Origin: Herbaspirillum frisingense GSF30
GTDB taxonomy: Bacteria > Pseudomonadota > Gammaproteobacteria > Burkholderiales > Burkholderiaceae_D
Length of the DNA stretch: 64,000 nt
Direction of reading: 5' to 3'
Assembly: GCF_000300975.2 (NCBI RefSeq)
Contig: NZ_AEEC02000017.1
Span: 53,594 to 117,593, forward strand
Each line of letters opens with the position of its first letter. Positions within the stretch are counted from its first letter, which is position 1. The translations under genes were made by a program, and so were the position numbers. The notes beneath the pieces are model-generated. The model was not told the origin of the DNA. It saw only the letters and a program-made list of their open reading frames with translations, and did not search any database. Of the stretch, positions 26,649 through 35,996 are shown one piece after another.

Positions 26649-27524
26649 TTACGCCAGCCAGCGCTTGCGGCGGCGGTAGAACTTCATGTCACGGAAGTTC
26701 TTGCGCCCGGCGCCGGACACGCCCAGGTAGAACTCCTTGACATCCTCGTTATCGGCCAGCTCGCGGGCTGCGCCTTCCATCACCACCCGGCCGTTTTCCA
26801 GGATGTAGCCGAAGTCGGCATAGCGCAGGGCCACCATGGTGTTCTGTTCGGCCAGCAGGAAGGAGACCTTTTCCTTGCTGTTCAGGTCCTTGACGATCTC
26901 GAAGATCTCTTCCACGATCTGCGGCGCCAGCCCCATGGAGGGCTCGTCCAGCAGGATCATCGAAGGCTTGGCCATCATGGCGCGGCCGATCGCCGTCATC
27001 TGCTGTTCGCCACCGGAGGTATAGCCGGACTGCGACTTGCGCCGCACCTTCAGGCGGGGGAAATAATCGTAGATCTTTTCCAGTTCATGCTTCACCTCGG
27101 CATGGCTGATGCCACGGGTATAGGCCCCGGTGAGCAGGTTCTCTTCCACGGTGAGGTGACCGAAGCAATGGCGCCCTTCCATCACCTGGATCACGCCGCG
27201 CTTGACCAGGTCATTGGGCGTCATGCGGTCCACCCGCTCGCCCCGGAACTCGATGCTGCCCTTGGTGACGTCGCCCCGCTCGGCATGCAGCAGGTTGGAG
27301 ATGGCCTTGAGGGTGGTGCTCTTGCCGGCACCGTTGGCACCCAGCAGGGCCACGATCTTGCCTTCGGGCACATCCAGCGAGACGCCCTTCAGGACCAGGA
27401 TCACATGGTCATAGATCACTTCGATATTGTTGATGGCCAATGCCTTGGCCACCGCCGGGGCGGCTGCGCTGTGGACGGTGCTGGCACTGGTCGGAATCGG
27501 TGTGGCATTCATGGTCTGTCGCAT
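26649..27524 (-). CDS. ABC transporter ATP-binding protein, LivF type
   Basis: This ATPase of about 291 residues has Walker A 'GANGAGKST', the LivF-type Q-loop 'GVIQVMEGRHCFGHLTVEENL', signature 'SGGEQQM', Walker B 'MILLDEPSMGLAP' and the switch region 'FLLAEQN'. LivF is one of the two ATPases of branched-chain amino-acid-type importers. It has an unusual 35-residue N-terminal extension and a basic tail ('MKFYRRRKRWLA'). The true start may be 27524 or 27512; neither has an ideally spaced ribosome site. It follows the binding-protein gene by 55 bp. Confidence 0.88.
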   Translation of the reverse strand: MRQTMNATPIPTSASTVHSAAAPAVAKALAINNIEVIYDHVILVLKGVSLDVPEGKIVALLGANGAGKSTTLKAISNLLHAERGDVTKGSIEFRGERVDRMTPNDLVKRGVIQVMEGRHCFGHLTVEENLLTGAYTRGISHAEVKHELEKIYDYFPRLKVRRKSQSGYTSGGEQQMTAIGRAMMAKPSMILLDEPSMGLAPQIVEEIFEIVKDLNSKEKVSFLLAEQNTMVALRYADFGYILENGRVVMEGAARELADNEDVKEFYLGVSGAGRKNFRDMKFYRRRKRWLA

Positions 27525-27579
27525 TTCCAAAAAAGCACCGGCGGCGGTGGGAGACGAGCAAGGCCGCCGGCGCAAGCGC

Positions 27580-28911
27580 CTACTTCATGCAGGCAGGAGT
27601 GATGCCTTTTTCTTTTGCGTATTTCGCAGCGGAAGCCTTGAACAGCGGGTGGATCAGGTTCTTGTTACCCTCGATCCAGTCCGACACCAGCACCCACTTG
27701 CTGCCGTCCCATTGCTGGATCTTCACCTTGCCCGATCCTTCGTGGTTTTCGCAGGAGGTCTTGATCTCCGGCAGCAGACCGGTGGCACCCAGGGCCTTCA
27801 GGCGGGCATCGGTGATGTTGAGGTTCTCAAAGCCCCAGCGCACCTGCTCGCCGCTCATGACCTTGCCTTTGCCGAACTTGTCCTGGGCGGTGCGCACCGC
27901 TTCCACGGTGGCAATCGCGGCCGACACGCCACGGTTGTAGAGGATGGAGCCGATCTTGTTCTTGTCCTGCATGTTGCCCTTGCCCGCGCCATAGACCACC
28001 TTGTCGATATCGGCGATCACCGGGACATCCTTGCCGGCCACGTTCCAGGTCGCCGACAGATAGCCCTTGGCGGCTTCGCCCGCCGGAATGGTGTCTTCTT
28101 CCGATCCGGCCCACCAGGAACCGACGATCTTGTCACGTGGATAACCGACCTTCTGCGCCGCCTTCAGCGCGGTCTGGTTCATCACGCCCCAGCCCCAGAA
28201 GATGACGTAGTCCGGGTTTTCCTGGCGGATGCGCAGCCACTGCGCGCCCTGTTCGTTGCCGGGGTGGGCCACCGGGATTTCCACCAGCTTGAATTTGCCG
28301 ATGGAGGACTCGGCCTGCAGCGCCACGATGGGCTCCTTGCCATAGGCCGAATCGTGGTACAGGAAGACGATCTTCTTGCCGGCCAGCGAGCCATTGTTCT
28401 TGCCGGCCAGGTACTTGACGATGGCCGAGACCTGCATCTGGTAGGTCGTCACCAGCGGGAAGGCATACGGAAACACCGAGCCGTCCACCGCATCGGTGCG
28501 GCCATAGCCGATCATCACCAGCGGCACCTTGTCTTCGGCGGTCTTGTCGATGAGGGCGTAGGAGATGCCGGTGGCCATGGGATTGATGGCCGTGCCGTGG
28601 GTGACCGTGTTCTTGTTCTTCATGCGCTCGTAGCACTCCACGCCTTTGGCGTTGTTGTACTCGGTCTCGCACTCTTCCCAGGACAGCTTGACGCCGTTGA
28701 CGCCGCCTTCCTTGAGGTTGACGTAGTTCAGGTAATCGACATAGCCGCCGTAGTAGGACTGGCCATTGGTCCCGTAGGGGCCGACGCGGTAGCTGGGGAT
28801 GGCAATGAACTGGTCATTGGTCTGGGCCAGCGCCGGGGCCGCCGCCGACAGCAGGCTGGCGGCACAGGCGGTCGCCACTACCAGCTGCCTGAGATGCTTC
28901 ATGGTCTTCAT
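27580..28911 (-). CDS. ABC transporter periplasmic substrate-binding protein (Liv-type)
   Basis: This 443-residue protein has a signal peptide (MKTMKHLRQLVVATACAASLLSAAAPALA) and a Peripla_BP_6/Liv-type type I binding fold ('YGGYVDYLNYVNLKEGGVNG', 'DSAYGKEPI', 'FWGWGVMNQTALKAAQ'). It is longer than LivJ (about 365 residues) and belongs to the larger group paired with acyl-CoA synthetase genes, which probably bind carboxylates rather than leucine; this is inference. The cytosolic-side partners are the two permeases and two ATPases of the same operon. Confidence 0.9.
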   Translation of the reverse strand: MKTMKHLRQLVVATACAASLLSAAAPALAQTNDQFIAIPSYRVGPYGTNGQSYYGGYVDYLNYVNLKEGGVNGVKLSWEECETEYNNAKGVECYERMKNKNTVTHGTAINPMATGISYALIDKTAEDKVPLVMIGYGRTDAVDGSVFPYAFPLVTTYQMQVSAIVKYLAGKNNGSLAGKKIVFLYHDSAYGKEPIVALQAESSIGKFKLVEIPVAHPGNEQGAQWLRIRQENPDYVIFWGWGVMNQTALKAAQKVGYPRDKIVGSWWAGSEEDTIPAGEAAKGYLSATWNVAGKDVPVIADIDKVVYGAGKGNMQDKNKIGSILYNRGVSAAIATVEAVRTAQDKFGKGKVMSGEQVRWGFENLNITDARLKALGATGLLPEIKTSCENHEGSGKVKIQQWDGSKWVLVSDWIEGNKNLIHPLFKASAAKYAKEKGITPACMK

Positions 28912-29010
28912 GGTCTCGTCTCCTTTATGTTGTCGTTGCCGACTTTTATCGGGCGCCGGTGATCCGGCCCCCGCCTACCTTGATGCAGTGTTGCGTCACT
29001 CGACGAACCC

Positions 29011-30090
29011 TCAGTGCGGGAACGGCCACAGACGCAGTTTTTCCTTGGCGATCTGCCACAGCCGCGCCAGCCCGTGCGGCTCGGCGATGAGGAAGAAGAT
29101 GATCAGTGCGCCGAACACCATCATCTGGATGTGCGATACGGTGGCATTGGTGAACGGCAGGTGCAGCAGCGCGGCCAGCGGCGGCAGCGCGTTGTCCAGG
29201 AAGATCGGCAGCAGCAGGATGAAGGCCGAACCGAGGAAGGAGCCGAGGATGCTGCCCACGCCGCCGATGATGATCATGAACAGGATGCGGAAGGACAGGT
29301 CCAGCGAGAAGCCGTCCGGTTCCACCGAACCCAGGTAGCAGAAGGCATACAGTGCCCCGGCCACGCCGCAGTAGAAGGAACTGACGGCGAAGGCGGTCAG
29401 CTTGGTGCGCATCAGGGGAATGCCGATCACCTCGGCGGCCACATCCATGTCGCGCACCGCCATCCAGGCGCGCCCGGTGGAGGAACGCACCAGGTTCTTG
29501 GCCACCAGCGCCAGCACGCTCACCACGGCCAGCACGAACAGGTACTTGCGCACGGGGGTGTCGATGGCGATGCCGAAGAAATCGATCTTGGGGGTGCTGA
29601 TCACGCCCGAGGAACTGTTGTTGGAGAACCAGGGGAACTTGGTCAGCGCCCACACCACGAAGAACTGCGCCGCCAGCGTGGCCACGGCCAGGTAGAAGCC
29701 CTTGATGCGCAGCGAAGGCAACCCGAAGAGCACGCCCACTAGCGCCGCGCACCCGCCCGAGAGCAGCAGCGTGGCGACGATGGGGATGCCCTCCACCCGC
29801 AACTGGAAGTTGTAGGCCGCGTAGGCCCCCACCGCCATGAAGGCGGCCGACCCCAGCGACAGCTGGCCGGCATAGCCGGTCAGCACATTCAATCCCAGTG
29901 CGGCCAGCGCGAAGACCAGGAACGGCACCAGGATGGCCGAGAACCAGTATTCGCTGCCCAGCAGCGGCACGGCCACGAAGGCGAACACCATGAACAGCGT
30001 GAAGATGATGCGATCCTGGCGGATCGGGAAGATCTGGCTGTCGGCGATGTAGCTTGTCTTGAATTGTCCTGCTTCACGGTACAGCATCAT
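29011..30090 (-). CDS. ABC transporter permease, LivM type
   Basis: This 359-residue permease has eight to ten membrane helices and the BPD_transp_2 signature 'GLNVLTGYAGQLSLGSAAFMAVGAYAAY', which occurs in all LivM proteins, plus 'IIIGGVGSILGSFLGSAFI'. A GGAGA ribosome site positions the start at ATG 30090; the upstream in-frame codons are not needed. It is co-transcribed with the binding-protein gene 99 bp downstream. The dispersed repeat at 30131-30253 separates it from the livH-type gene. Confidence 0.9.
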   Translation of the reverse strand: MMLYREAGQFKTSYIADSQIFPIRQDRIIFTLFMVFAFVAVPLLGSEYWFSAILVPFLVFALAALGLNVLTGYAGQLSLGSAAFMAVGAYAAYNFQLRVEGIPIVATLLLSGGCAALVGVLFGLPSLRIKGFYLAVATLAAQFFVVWALTKFPWFSNNSSSGVISTPKIDFFGIAIDTPVRKYLFVLAVVSVLALVAKNLVRSSTGRAWMAVRDMDVAAEVIGIPLMRTKLTAFAVSSFYCGVAGALYAFCYLGSVEPDGFSLDLSFRILFMIIIGGVGSILGSFLGSAFILLLPIFLDNALPPLAALLHLPFTNATVSHIQMMVFGALIIFFLIAEPHGLARLWQIAKEKLRLWPFPH

Positions 30091-30130
30091 GTTCTCCTTG
30101 TTCCTGCTCTTGCTCAATCCACCTGGCACC

Positions 30131-30253
30131 GTTCGTCCTGAGTAGCGGCGCAGCCGCGTATCGAAGGCGCGCCGTCAGCAAGCGCAGGAGCGCCCCTTCG
30201 ACAGGCTCAGGACAGGCTTCGATACGGCCCTGATGGGCCTACTCAGTCCGAAC
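30131..30253. repeat. Dispersed mosaic palindromic repeat, copy 2
   Basis: Same architecture as copy 1: GTTCGTCCTGAG at one end, CTCAGTCCGAAC at the other, with 'GGCGCAGCCGCGTATCGAAGG' and 'TTCGATACGGCCCTGATGGG' inside. An extra internal 'CCCCTTCGACAGGCTCAGGAC' segment is absent from copies 1 and 3. It lies within the transporter operon between livH- and livM-type genes. Confidence 0.8.
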
Positions 30254-30320
30254 GGTGGCCTGAGGTGCAAGCCGTCTCATTCAATCGATCCATATTGAAA
30301 CAGTTGGAATCAGCACTTTG

Positions 30321-31235
30321 TCATACACGGTCAATATGCCGCTCGCCAAACAGGCCTTCCGGCCGCACCAGCAAAAACAGCAGCGCGAACACATACGGGA
30401 ACCAGCCTTCGATGCCGCCGAAGTTGCCGCCGAAGGCATCCTGCATCACCGGCGGAATATAGATTTCGGCCAGCTTCTCGGAGGCGCCGATGATGAGCCC
30501 GCCCACGATCGCCCCGGGGATCGAGGTGAAGCCACCCAGGATCAGCACCGGCAAGGCCTTCAGCGCCGTCATGGTCAGCGCGAACTGCACGCCGTTGCGC
30601 GAGCCCCAGAGCAGGCCGGCGATCAGCGCCACGAAACCGGCCACGCCCCACACCACCGCCCAGATATGCTGCAGCGGGATACCCAGCGACAGCGCGGCCT
30701 GGTGGTCATCAGCCACGGCCCGCAGCGCCCGGCCCACCTTGGTCTTCTGGAAGAACAGCGCCAGCGCCGCCACCAGCGCCACCACCATGCCCGAGGCAAA
30801 GAGATCGAACTTGGAGAGGCCGATGCCGACACTGTCCATCACCGACTGGATCGGTTCGTCGACGATGCCCAGGTCGATGGGGCGCACTTCACTGCCGAAC
30901 AGCAAGGGCCCCAGGCCTTCGAGGAAGAAGGTCAGGCCGATGGTGGCCATGAAGAGCGTGATCGGCGGCTGGTTGACCAGCTTGCGCAGCACGAAACGTT
31001 CGGTGGCCAGGCCCACCAGGATCATCACCACGAAGGCGCCGATGATGGCGGCCCACATCGGCATGCCCTTCTCCATCAGGCCCACCACCGCCAGCGCGGC
31101 GAAATAGACCATCGCCCCCTGCGCGAAATTGAACACCCCGGAGGCCTTGTAGATCAGCACGAAGCCCAGGGCCACCAGTGAATACATCAACCCGGAGAGC
31201 AGTCCGCTCAGGGTGACTTCGAGGAAGAATTGCAT
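30321..31235 (-). CDS. ABC transporter permease, LivH type
   Basis: This 304-residue integral membrane protein has seven or eight helices and the LivH motif 'SLVALGFVLIYKASGVFNFAQGAMVYF' in the first third, as well as 'ILGGFTSIPGAIVGGLIIG' near the end. It forms the membrane channel with the LivM-type permease. It lies 75 bp behind the LivG-type ATPase gene. The end of the gene is followed by the mosaic repeat at 30131-30253. Confidence 0.92.
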   Translation of the reverse strand: MQFFLEVTLSGLLSGLMYSLVALGFVLIYKASGVFNFAQGAMVYFAALAVVGLMEKGMPMWAAIIGAFVVMILVGLATERFVLRKLVNQPPITLFMATIGLTFFLEGLGPLLFGSEVRPIDLGIVDEPIQSVMDSVGIGLSKFDLFASGMVVALVAALALFFQKTKVGRALRAVADDHQAALSLGIPLQHIWAVVWGVAGFVALIAGLLWGSRNGVQFALTMTALKALPVLILGGFTSIPGAIVGGLIIGASEKLAEIYIPPVMQDAFGGNFGGIEGWFPYVFALLFLLVRPEGLFGERHIDRV

Positions 31236-31310
31236 ATCGTCTCCTTGCTACCGCCTTCGATATTGTTTTTATTATTTATATTATTTATTGACTGCACGCC
31301 GATCCCGGAC

Positions 31311-32192
31311 TCAGTGCGAGGTCCCCAGGTAGGCCTTGATCACTTCGGGATTGCTCATCACCTCGTCAGGCGTGCCGTCGCCGATCTTCTTGCCGTAGTC
31401 CAGCACCACCACCCGGTCGGAGATATCCATGACCACGCCCATGTCGTGTTCGATGAGCACGATGGTGGTGCCGAACTGGTCATTCACATCCAGCACGAAA
31501 CGGCACATGTCCTGCTTTTCTTCCACGTTCATGCCGGCCATGGGTTCGTCCAGCAGCAGCATGTGCGGTTCGGCCGCCAGCGCCCGCGCCAGCTCCACGC
31601 GCTTTTGCAGGCCATAGGGCAGGCGTCCCACCGGGGTCTTGCGGATGTGCTGGATTTCCAGGAAATCGATCACCTCCTCCACCTTGTGGCGATGTTCGAT
31701 TTCCTCGTTGCGGGCCGCGCCCCACCACAGGGCGTTGGAGAACAGGCCCGAGCGCATCTTGGTGTTGCGCCCGGTCATGATGTTGTCCAGCACCGTCATG
31801 CCCTTGAAGAGCGCGATGTTCTGGAAGGTGCGGGCAATGCCCTGGCGCGCGATGGCGCTGGGATGCATGCCCAGGCGCGGCTGGCCGCGATAGAGGATCT
31901 GGCCTTTCTGTGGATGGTAGACGCCGTTGATGACGTTGATCATCGAGCTCTTGCCGGCGCCGTTGGGGCCGATGATGGCGCGGATTTCATGTTCGCGCAC
32001 ATCGAAGGAAATGTCGGTCAGCGCCTTCACGCCACCGAAGGACAGCGAGATGTTCTGCAGGTCCAGGATGACCTCGCCGATGCGGCGCCCGTTGGCGGCC
32101 ACGGCCGCTGCTTCTTCATCGGGGCTGGTCACGGGCGGCAGGCCCGAGGGCAGGATTTCGGAAGACAGGTGTCGTTTCATGGTCGTATTCAT
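31311..32192 (-). CDS. ABC transporter ATP-binding protein, LivG type
   Basis: This 293-residue ATPase has Walker A 'GPNGAGKSSM', Q-loop 'ARTFQNIALFKGMTVLDNIM', signature 'LPYGLQKRVELARAL' (LSGGQ-like, degenerate as in LivG), Walker B 'MLLLDEPMAGMN' and the switch His in 'VLIEHDMG'. It is a Liv-type importer ATPase partnering the LivF-type subunit. There is a 40-residue N-terminal extension. It lies 73 bp behind the acyl-CoA synthetase gene. Confidence 0.92.
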   Translation of the reverse strand: MNTTMKRHLSSEILPSGLPPVTSPDEEAAAVAANGRRIGEVILDLQNISLSFGGVKALTDISFDVREHEIRAIIGPNGAGKSSMINVINGVYHPQKGQILYRGQPRLGMHPSAIARQGIARTFQNIALFKGMTVLDNIMTGRNTKMRSGLFSNALWWGAARNEEIEHRHKVEEVIDFLEIQHIRKTPVGRLPYGLQKRVELARALAAEPHMLLLDEPMAGMNVEEKQDMCRFVLDVNDQFGTTIVLIEHDMGVVMDISDRVVVLDYGKKIGDGTPDEVMSNPEVIKAYLGTSH

Positions 32193-32265
32193 TCAGCGGT
32201 GGTCTGGTCGGGCTACGCTGCTGGCCGGGCCGTTTGCGGGCGCCCGGGACGGGACTGCGTGCTGC

Positions 32266-34227
32266 TCAGGCGGCGCTTTGCAGCGTCTTGAAGGTCTTGG
32301 CCTCGGCGATCTTCAGGTCGGCTGCGATCATGCCCTGGCGGCCATCCTCGAACTTGACCTGGGTCTCGATGTACTGCGACGCGCGACCGTCATAGAGCGC
32401 CTCGATCAGCACCGCGTACTTCTCGGCGATGAAGCCGCGCCGGACCTTGCGGGTGCGGGTCAGTTCTTCGTCGTCGGGGTCGAGTTCCTTGTGCAGGATC
32501 AGGAAGCGATGGACCTGCGAATCGGCCAGCAGCGGGTCGGCCACCAGGTCGGCATTGACCTTTTCCACGCATTCGCGCACCAGTTCGTACACTGCCGGAT
32601 TGGCGGCCAGGTCGGTGTAGCCGCTGTAAGGCAGGTTGCGCCGTTCGGCCCAGTTGCCCACGGCATCCATGTCGATGTTGATGAAGGCCATGCACTGCTC
32701 GCGGCCGTTGCCGAAGGTCACCGCTTCCTTGATGAAGGGGAAGAACTTCAGCTTGTTCTCGATGTACTTGGGCGCGAACATGCTGCCGCAGGCCATCTTG
32801 CCGACATCCTTGGCGCGGTCGATGATCTTGAGGTGGCCGTCGCTGTCGAAGAAGCCGGCGTCACCGGTGTGGAAGTAGCCGTTGGCGTCGATGGCCTCGG
32901 CAGTGGCGTCGGGGCGCTTGAAGTATTCCTTCATCAGGCCGGGCGAACGCACCAGCACTTCGCCGTTGTCGTCGATGCGCACTTCCACGCCCTTCATGGG
33001 CCGGCCCACGCTATCGAGCTTGACGTCGCCCGAGGGCTGCATGCACACCGTCACGCAGGTCTCGGTCATGCCATAGAGCTGCTTCAGGTTGATGCCCATG
33101 GAGCGGTAGAAGTCGAACAGGTCGGGGCCGATGGCCTCGCCGCCGGTATAGGCTACGCGCAGGCGCGACATGCCCAGCACGTTCTTCAATGGCCCGTAGA
33201 CCAGCAGGTCGCCCAGCGTATATTGCAGCCGGTCCATCAGCGACACGCCCGGCTTGCCATCCAGGATGCGCATGCCGACCCGGCGCGCCACGCGCATGAA
33301 GCCATGGAACATCTTGCGCTTGAGCCAGCCCGCATCCTCGATGCGGATCATGACCTGGGTCAGGATGTTTTCATACACGCGCGGCGGCGCGAAGTAATAG
33401 GTCGGGCCGATCTCGCGCAGGTCGGTCATGACGGTATTGGGCGACTCCGGGCAGTTCAGGCAGAAACCGGCGACGTGCTGCTGGGCGAAGGAGTACAGGA
33501 AATCACCCACCCAGGCCAGCGGCAGGTAGCACAGGATGTCGTCGTCCTGGTCCAGATGATCGAACTCCACCAGCGTGGTGGCGGTGGTGATCATGGCCCG
33601 GTGCGAATGGCACACGCCCTTGGGCTTGCCGGTGGTGCCGGAGGTATAGAGGATGATGGCGACGTCGTCGGGCGAGCCGGCCGCGACTTCCTTCTCGAAG
33701 AAGTCGGGATGGGCGTGCTCGTAGGCGCGCCCCAGTTCCTGCACGCGGGCAAAGGACAGCAGCTCGGGCTGGTGGTAGTTGCGCATGCCACGCTCGTCGT
33801 CATAGATGACGTGGGCGATGCGAGGCAGGTTTTCCTTGATCTCGAAGACCTTGTCGACCTGCTCCTGATCTTCGGCCATGACGAAGTCGACGTTGGCGTC
33901 GGCCAGCACATAGGCCATGTCGGCGGCCGGTGCGTCCTGGTACAGCGGCACCGGCATGCCACCCAGCGCCTGCGCGGCGCTCATGGCCCAGTACAGGCGC
34001 GGGCAGTTGTTGCCGATGATGGCCAGGCTCATGCCACGCTTGAAGCCCAGGGCCGCCAGGCCGCAGGCAAAGCTGCGCACCTCGTCGGCCACCTGGCGCC
34101 AGGTCGTGGTCTGCCAGATGCCCAGGTCCTTCTCGCGGAAGGCAGCCCGCTCGGGGCGTTGGCGGGCATGCGCCTGCAGCAGCCGCGGAAAGGTCGCGGC
34201 CTGGTTGTCTTGTCTCGTCTCCACCAT
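32266..34227 (-). CDS. Long-chain acyl-CoA synthetase (AMP-forming)
   Basis: This 653-residue adenylate-forming enzyme has the P-loop 'YTSGTTGKPKGVCHS', the A5 motif 'YGMTETCVTV', 'GYFHTGDAGFF' and 'IDRAKDV'. The overall length and C-terminus resemble eukaryotic-type long-chain acyl-CoA synthetases (ACSL/FadD15). It is the first gene of the seven-gene operon: activation of an acyl substrate is coupled with the import system downstream and another CoA ligase at the end. The substrate is unknown. Confidence 0.92.
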   Translation of the reverse strand: MVETRQDNQAATFPRLLQAHARQRPERAAFREKDLGIWQTTTWRQVADEVRSFACGLAALGFKRGMSLAIIGNNCPRLYWAMSAAQALGGMPVPLYQDAPAADMAYVLADANVDFVMAEDQEQVDKVFEIKENLPRIAHVIYDDERGMRNYHQPELLSFARVQELGRAYEHAHPDFFEKEVAAGSPDDVAIILYTSGTTGKPKGVCHSHRAMITTATTLVEFDHLDQDDDILCYLPLAWVGDFLYSFAQQHVAGFCLNCPESPNTVMTDLREIGPTYYFAPPRVYENILTQVMIRIEDAGWLKRKMFHGFMRVARRVGMRILDGKPGVSLMDRLQYTLGDLLVYGPLKNVLGMSRLRVAYTGGEAIGPDLFDFYRSMGINLKQLYGMTETCVTVCMQPSGDVKLDSVGRPMKGVEVRIDDNGEVLVRSPGLMKEYFKRPDATAEAIDANGYFHTGDAGFFDSDGHLKIIDRAKDVGKMACGSMFAPKYIENKLKFFPFIKEAVTFGNGREQCMAFINIDMDAVGNWAERRNLPYSGYTDLAANPAVYELVRECVEKVNADLVADPLLADSQVHRFLILHKELDPDDEELTRTRKVRRGFIAEKYAVLIEALYDGRASQYIETQVKFEDGRQGMIAADLKIAEAKTFKTLQSAA

Positions 34228-34385
34228 CTTCCCACCTTCTTGTGCAGGTTCGAAAGATTCGCCCGTTCACTTTTCCGTGTATCGAGGCGAATCCGGTGTC
34301 GGATCAGTCTGTGCTGCCAGGCTTACGCTGCTCTTACTGCGGCAGTCATTGTGTCGGGCATGCCAGCTGTCCTGTCTCTATGATT

Positions 34386-34412
34386 GGCCTGGGTTTGGTT
34401 CAGGCCTTTTTT
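34386..34412 (+). terminator. Terminator-like hairpin upstream of the Crp/Fnr gene
   Basis: GGCCTG pairs with CAGGCC (extended by GU pairs) and is followed by T6 on the plus strand. It lies about 85 bp upstream of the regulator start, so it may be an attenuator or a boundary element rather than the end of any known gene. Confidence 0.45.
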
Positions 34413-34494
34413 GCGATGATAGTAGAGTGAGAGGTTGCCAGTGGATGTCATCTCACCGACAATTGACAAACTTTCGATATTGCGACGCATCATC

Positions 34495-35172
34495 ATGGAG
34501 ACATCAATTCGACGCATGCTGTCCAAGAGCATCTGGGCGCAGGCGCTGACCGAAGAGCAACTGGCCCGGGTGGAATCCGAAGTGGTCAGCCGCAAGATTG
34601 CCGCTGGCGGCTACGTCTGCCGCAAGGGTGACCCGGTGGCGCACTGGATCGGCGTGCATGAAGGCTTGCTGAAGATGAGCAGCGTCTCGCCCGAGGGCAA
34701 GACTGTCTCCTTCGCCGGCATGGCCAATGGCGGCTGGCTGGGCGAAGGCTCGCTGCTCAAGGACGAGCCGCGCAAGTACGACGTGGTGGCACTGCGCGAG
34801 AGCGAATTGCTGTACATGCCCAAGGCCACCTACATCTGGTTGCTGGACAACAGCATCCCCTTCAACCGTTTCCTGGTGACGCAGTTGAACGAGCGCCTGG
34901 CGCTGTTCATTTCGCTGGTGGAATACGACCGCATGCTGGAGCCGGATGCCCGCGTGGCACGCTGCCTGGCGGCCCTCTTCAATCCCTACCTGAACCCGGG
35001 CATCGGCCGCAACCTGCAGATTTCGCAGGAAGAAGTCGGCAATCTCTCCGGCACCTCGCGCCAGCGCGCCAACCAGGCCCTGCAGGTACTGGAAAAGGCC
35101 GGCCTGCTGAAGGTGGATTACGGCAGCATCACCATCAACGACCTGGATGGCCTGCGGCAATTTCCGGGATGA
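34495..35172 (+). CDS. Crp/Fnr-family transcriptional regulator
   Basis: This regulator of about 225 residues has a cNMP-binding-like N-domain ('GGYVCRKGDPVAHWIGVHEGLLKM', 'GGWLGEGSLLKDEP'), a dimerisation helix ('LVTQLNERLALFISLVEYDRM'), and a winged helix-turn-helix 'ISQEEVGNLSGTSRQRANQALQVLEKAGL'. It lacks the four-cysteine N-terminus of Fnr and does not show the arginine-serine cAMP signature clearly, so the signal is unknown. It is divergent from the acyl-CoA synthetase operon, with 267 bp between, and is the natural candidate to regulate it. ATG 34495 is used; upstream TTG 34435 and downstream ATG 34516 are alternatives. Confidence 0.88.
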   Translation: METSIRRMLSKSIWAQALTEEQLARVESEVVSRKIAAGGYVCRKGDPVAHWIGVHEGLLKMSSVSPEGKTVSFAGMANGGWLGEGSLLKDEPRKYDVVALRESELLYMPKATYIWLLDNSIPFNRFLVTQLNERLALFISLVEYDRMLEPDARVARCLAALFNPYLNPGIGRNLQISQEEVGNLSGTSRQRANQALQVLEKAGLLKVDYGSITINDLDGLRQFPG

Positions 35173-35228
35173 AACCCCGGGGCCTGGCCCCTCCACCCGT
35201 CCACGGTCTCGGCCTGCAGCACGGCATG

Positions 35229-35257
35229 AAAAAAGCGCGGTCACAGCCGCGCTTTTT
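35229..35257. terminator. Intrinsic terminator after the Crp/Fnr gene
   Basis: A6-GCGCGG-TCACAG-CCGCGC-T5, 57 bp behind the regulator stop; also suits the convergent response regulator. Confidence 0.88.
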
Positions 35258-35292
35258 CGTTGGGACAAGGGCCTGCCGGCCGGTCGCTCCGC

Positions 35293-35766
35293 TCAGGGCG
35301 CTGCCGCCGGAGATGCCGGGGCATCTTCACCGTTGCGTGCCGGGCGGTTGCGATTGCGCCAGTAGATGCCGGTATCGACCACGGTGCCCATGAATTCCTT
35401 GGGATCGGTGGACTTGACGACGTAACCATTGGCGCCCAGTTCATAGCTCTGGTTGATGTCGCGCTGGTCGTCCGAGGAAGAGAACATCACCACCGGGATG
35501 TGCGAGGTGGCGGCATTGGACTTGATGATCTTCAGGAAATCGTGACCGCTCATCAGCGGCAGGTTCAGATCGAGCAGGATCAGGTAGGGGTGCAGGTCCT
35601 TGCGGTGTGCATATTCCCCCTGGAAGAAGAACTCCTCGGCCAGTTCCGCATCGGCAAACCAGGTCAGCTTGTCGGCCAGCTTGCGGCTGCCCAGCGCCAG
35701 GCGAGTCAACTCGGCCACTTCCGGGCTGTCGTCGACGAGGATGATGTCATATTGCTCGATATCCAT
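35293..35766 (-). CDS. Single-domain response regulator (Rcp1-like)
   Basis: This protein of about 157 residues is a receiver domain with 'ILVDDSPEV' (Asp12/13), the phospho-Asp66 in 'LILLDLNLPLMSG', 'VMFSSSDD' and the Lys in 'YVVKSTDPKEF'. It is the extended Rcp1/Cph1-partner type with an insertion before the third strand ('EEFFFQGEYAHRKD'). A disordered Ala/Pro tail follows. Such regulators have no output domain and relay to another protein. The CHASE3 sensor kinase at 38208-39992 belongs to the class that usually pairs with Rcp1-type receivers. ATG 35766 starts at MDIEQYD, the usual N-terminus of this type. Confidence 0.88.
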   Translation of the reverse strand: MDIEQYDIILVDDSPEVAELTRLALGSRKLADKLTWFADAELAEEFFFQGEYAHRKDLHPYLILLDLNLPLMSGHDFLKIIKSNAATSHIPVVMFSSSDDQRDINQSYELGANGYVVKSTDPKEFMGTVVDTGIYWRNRNRPARNGEDAPASPAAAP

Positions 35767-35996
35767 GGATGGATCGCTTTCTTCAGTAAATTTCAAGCTG
35801 GAACTATTCTTGCCGGACCGACCACATCTGGCCACCACCGAAAGACGTCAGGGACGTCGGGAACTGCCCTCCCCTAGTTTCCAGCATCGGCGATTCGCTG
35901 GAACACCAGTACCGACGCCGATCCCGGTACTGTCAGGGGATTATTGCACAGGCGATTTCAAAAAAAATCAGATTTTTCCTTAACCAGGTGAAGCTG

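Noticed and set aside
26649..31235. Liv-type genes as a leucine/isoleucine/valine importer with liv gene names
   Set aside because: The flanking acyl-CoA synthetase and PaaK-like genes and the large binding protein make amino acids only one possibility, so no liv symbols were assigned.
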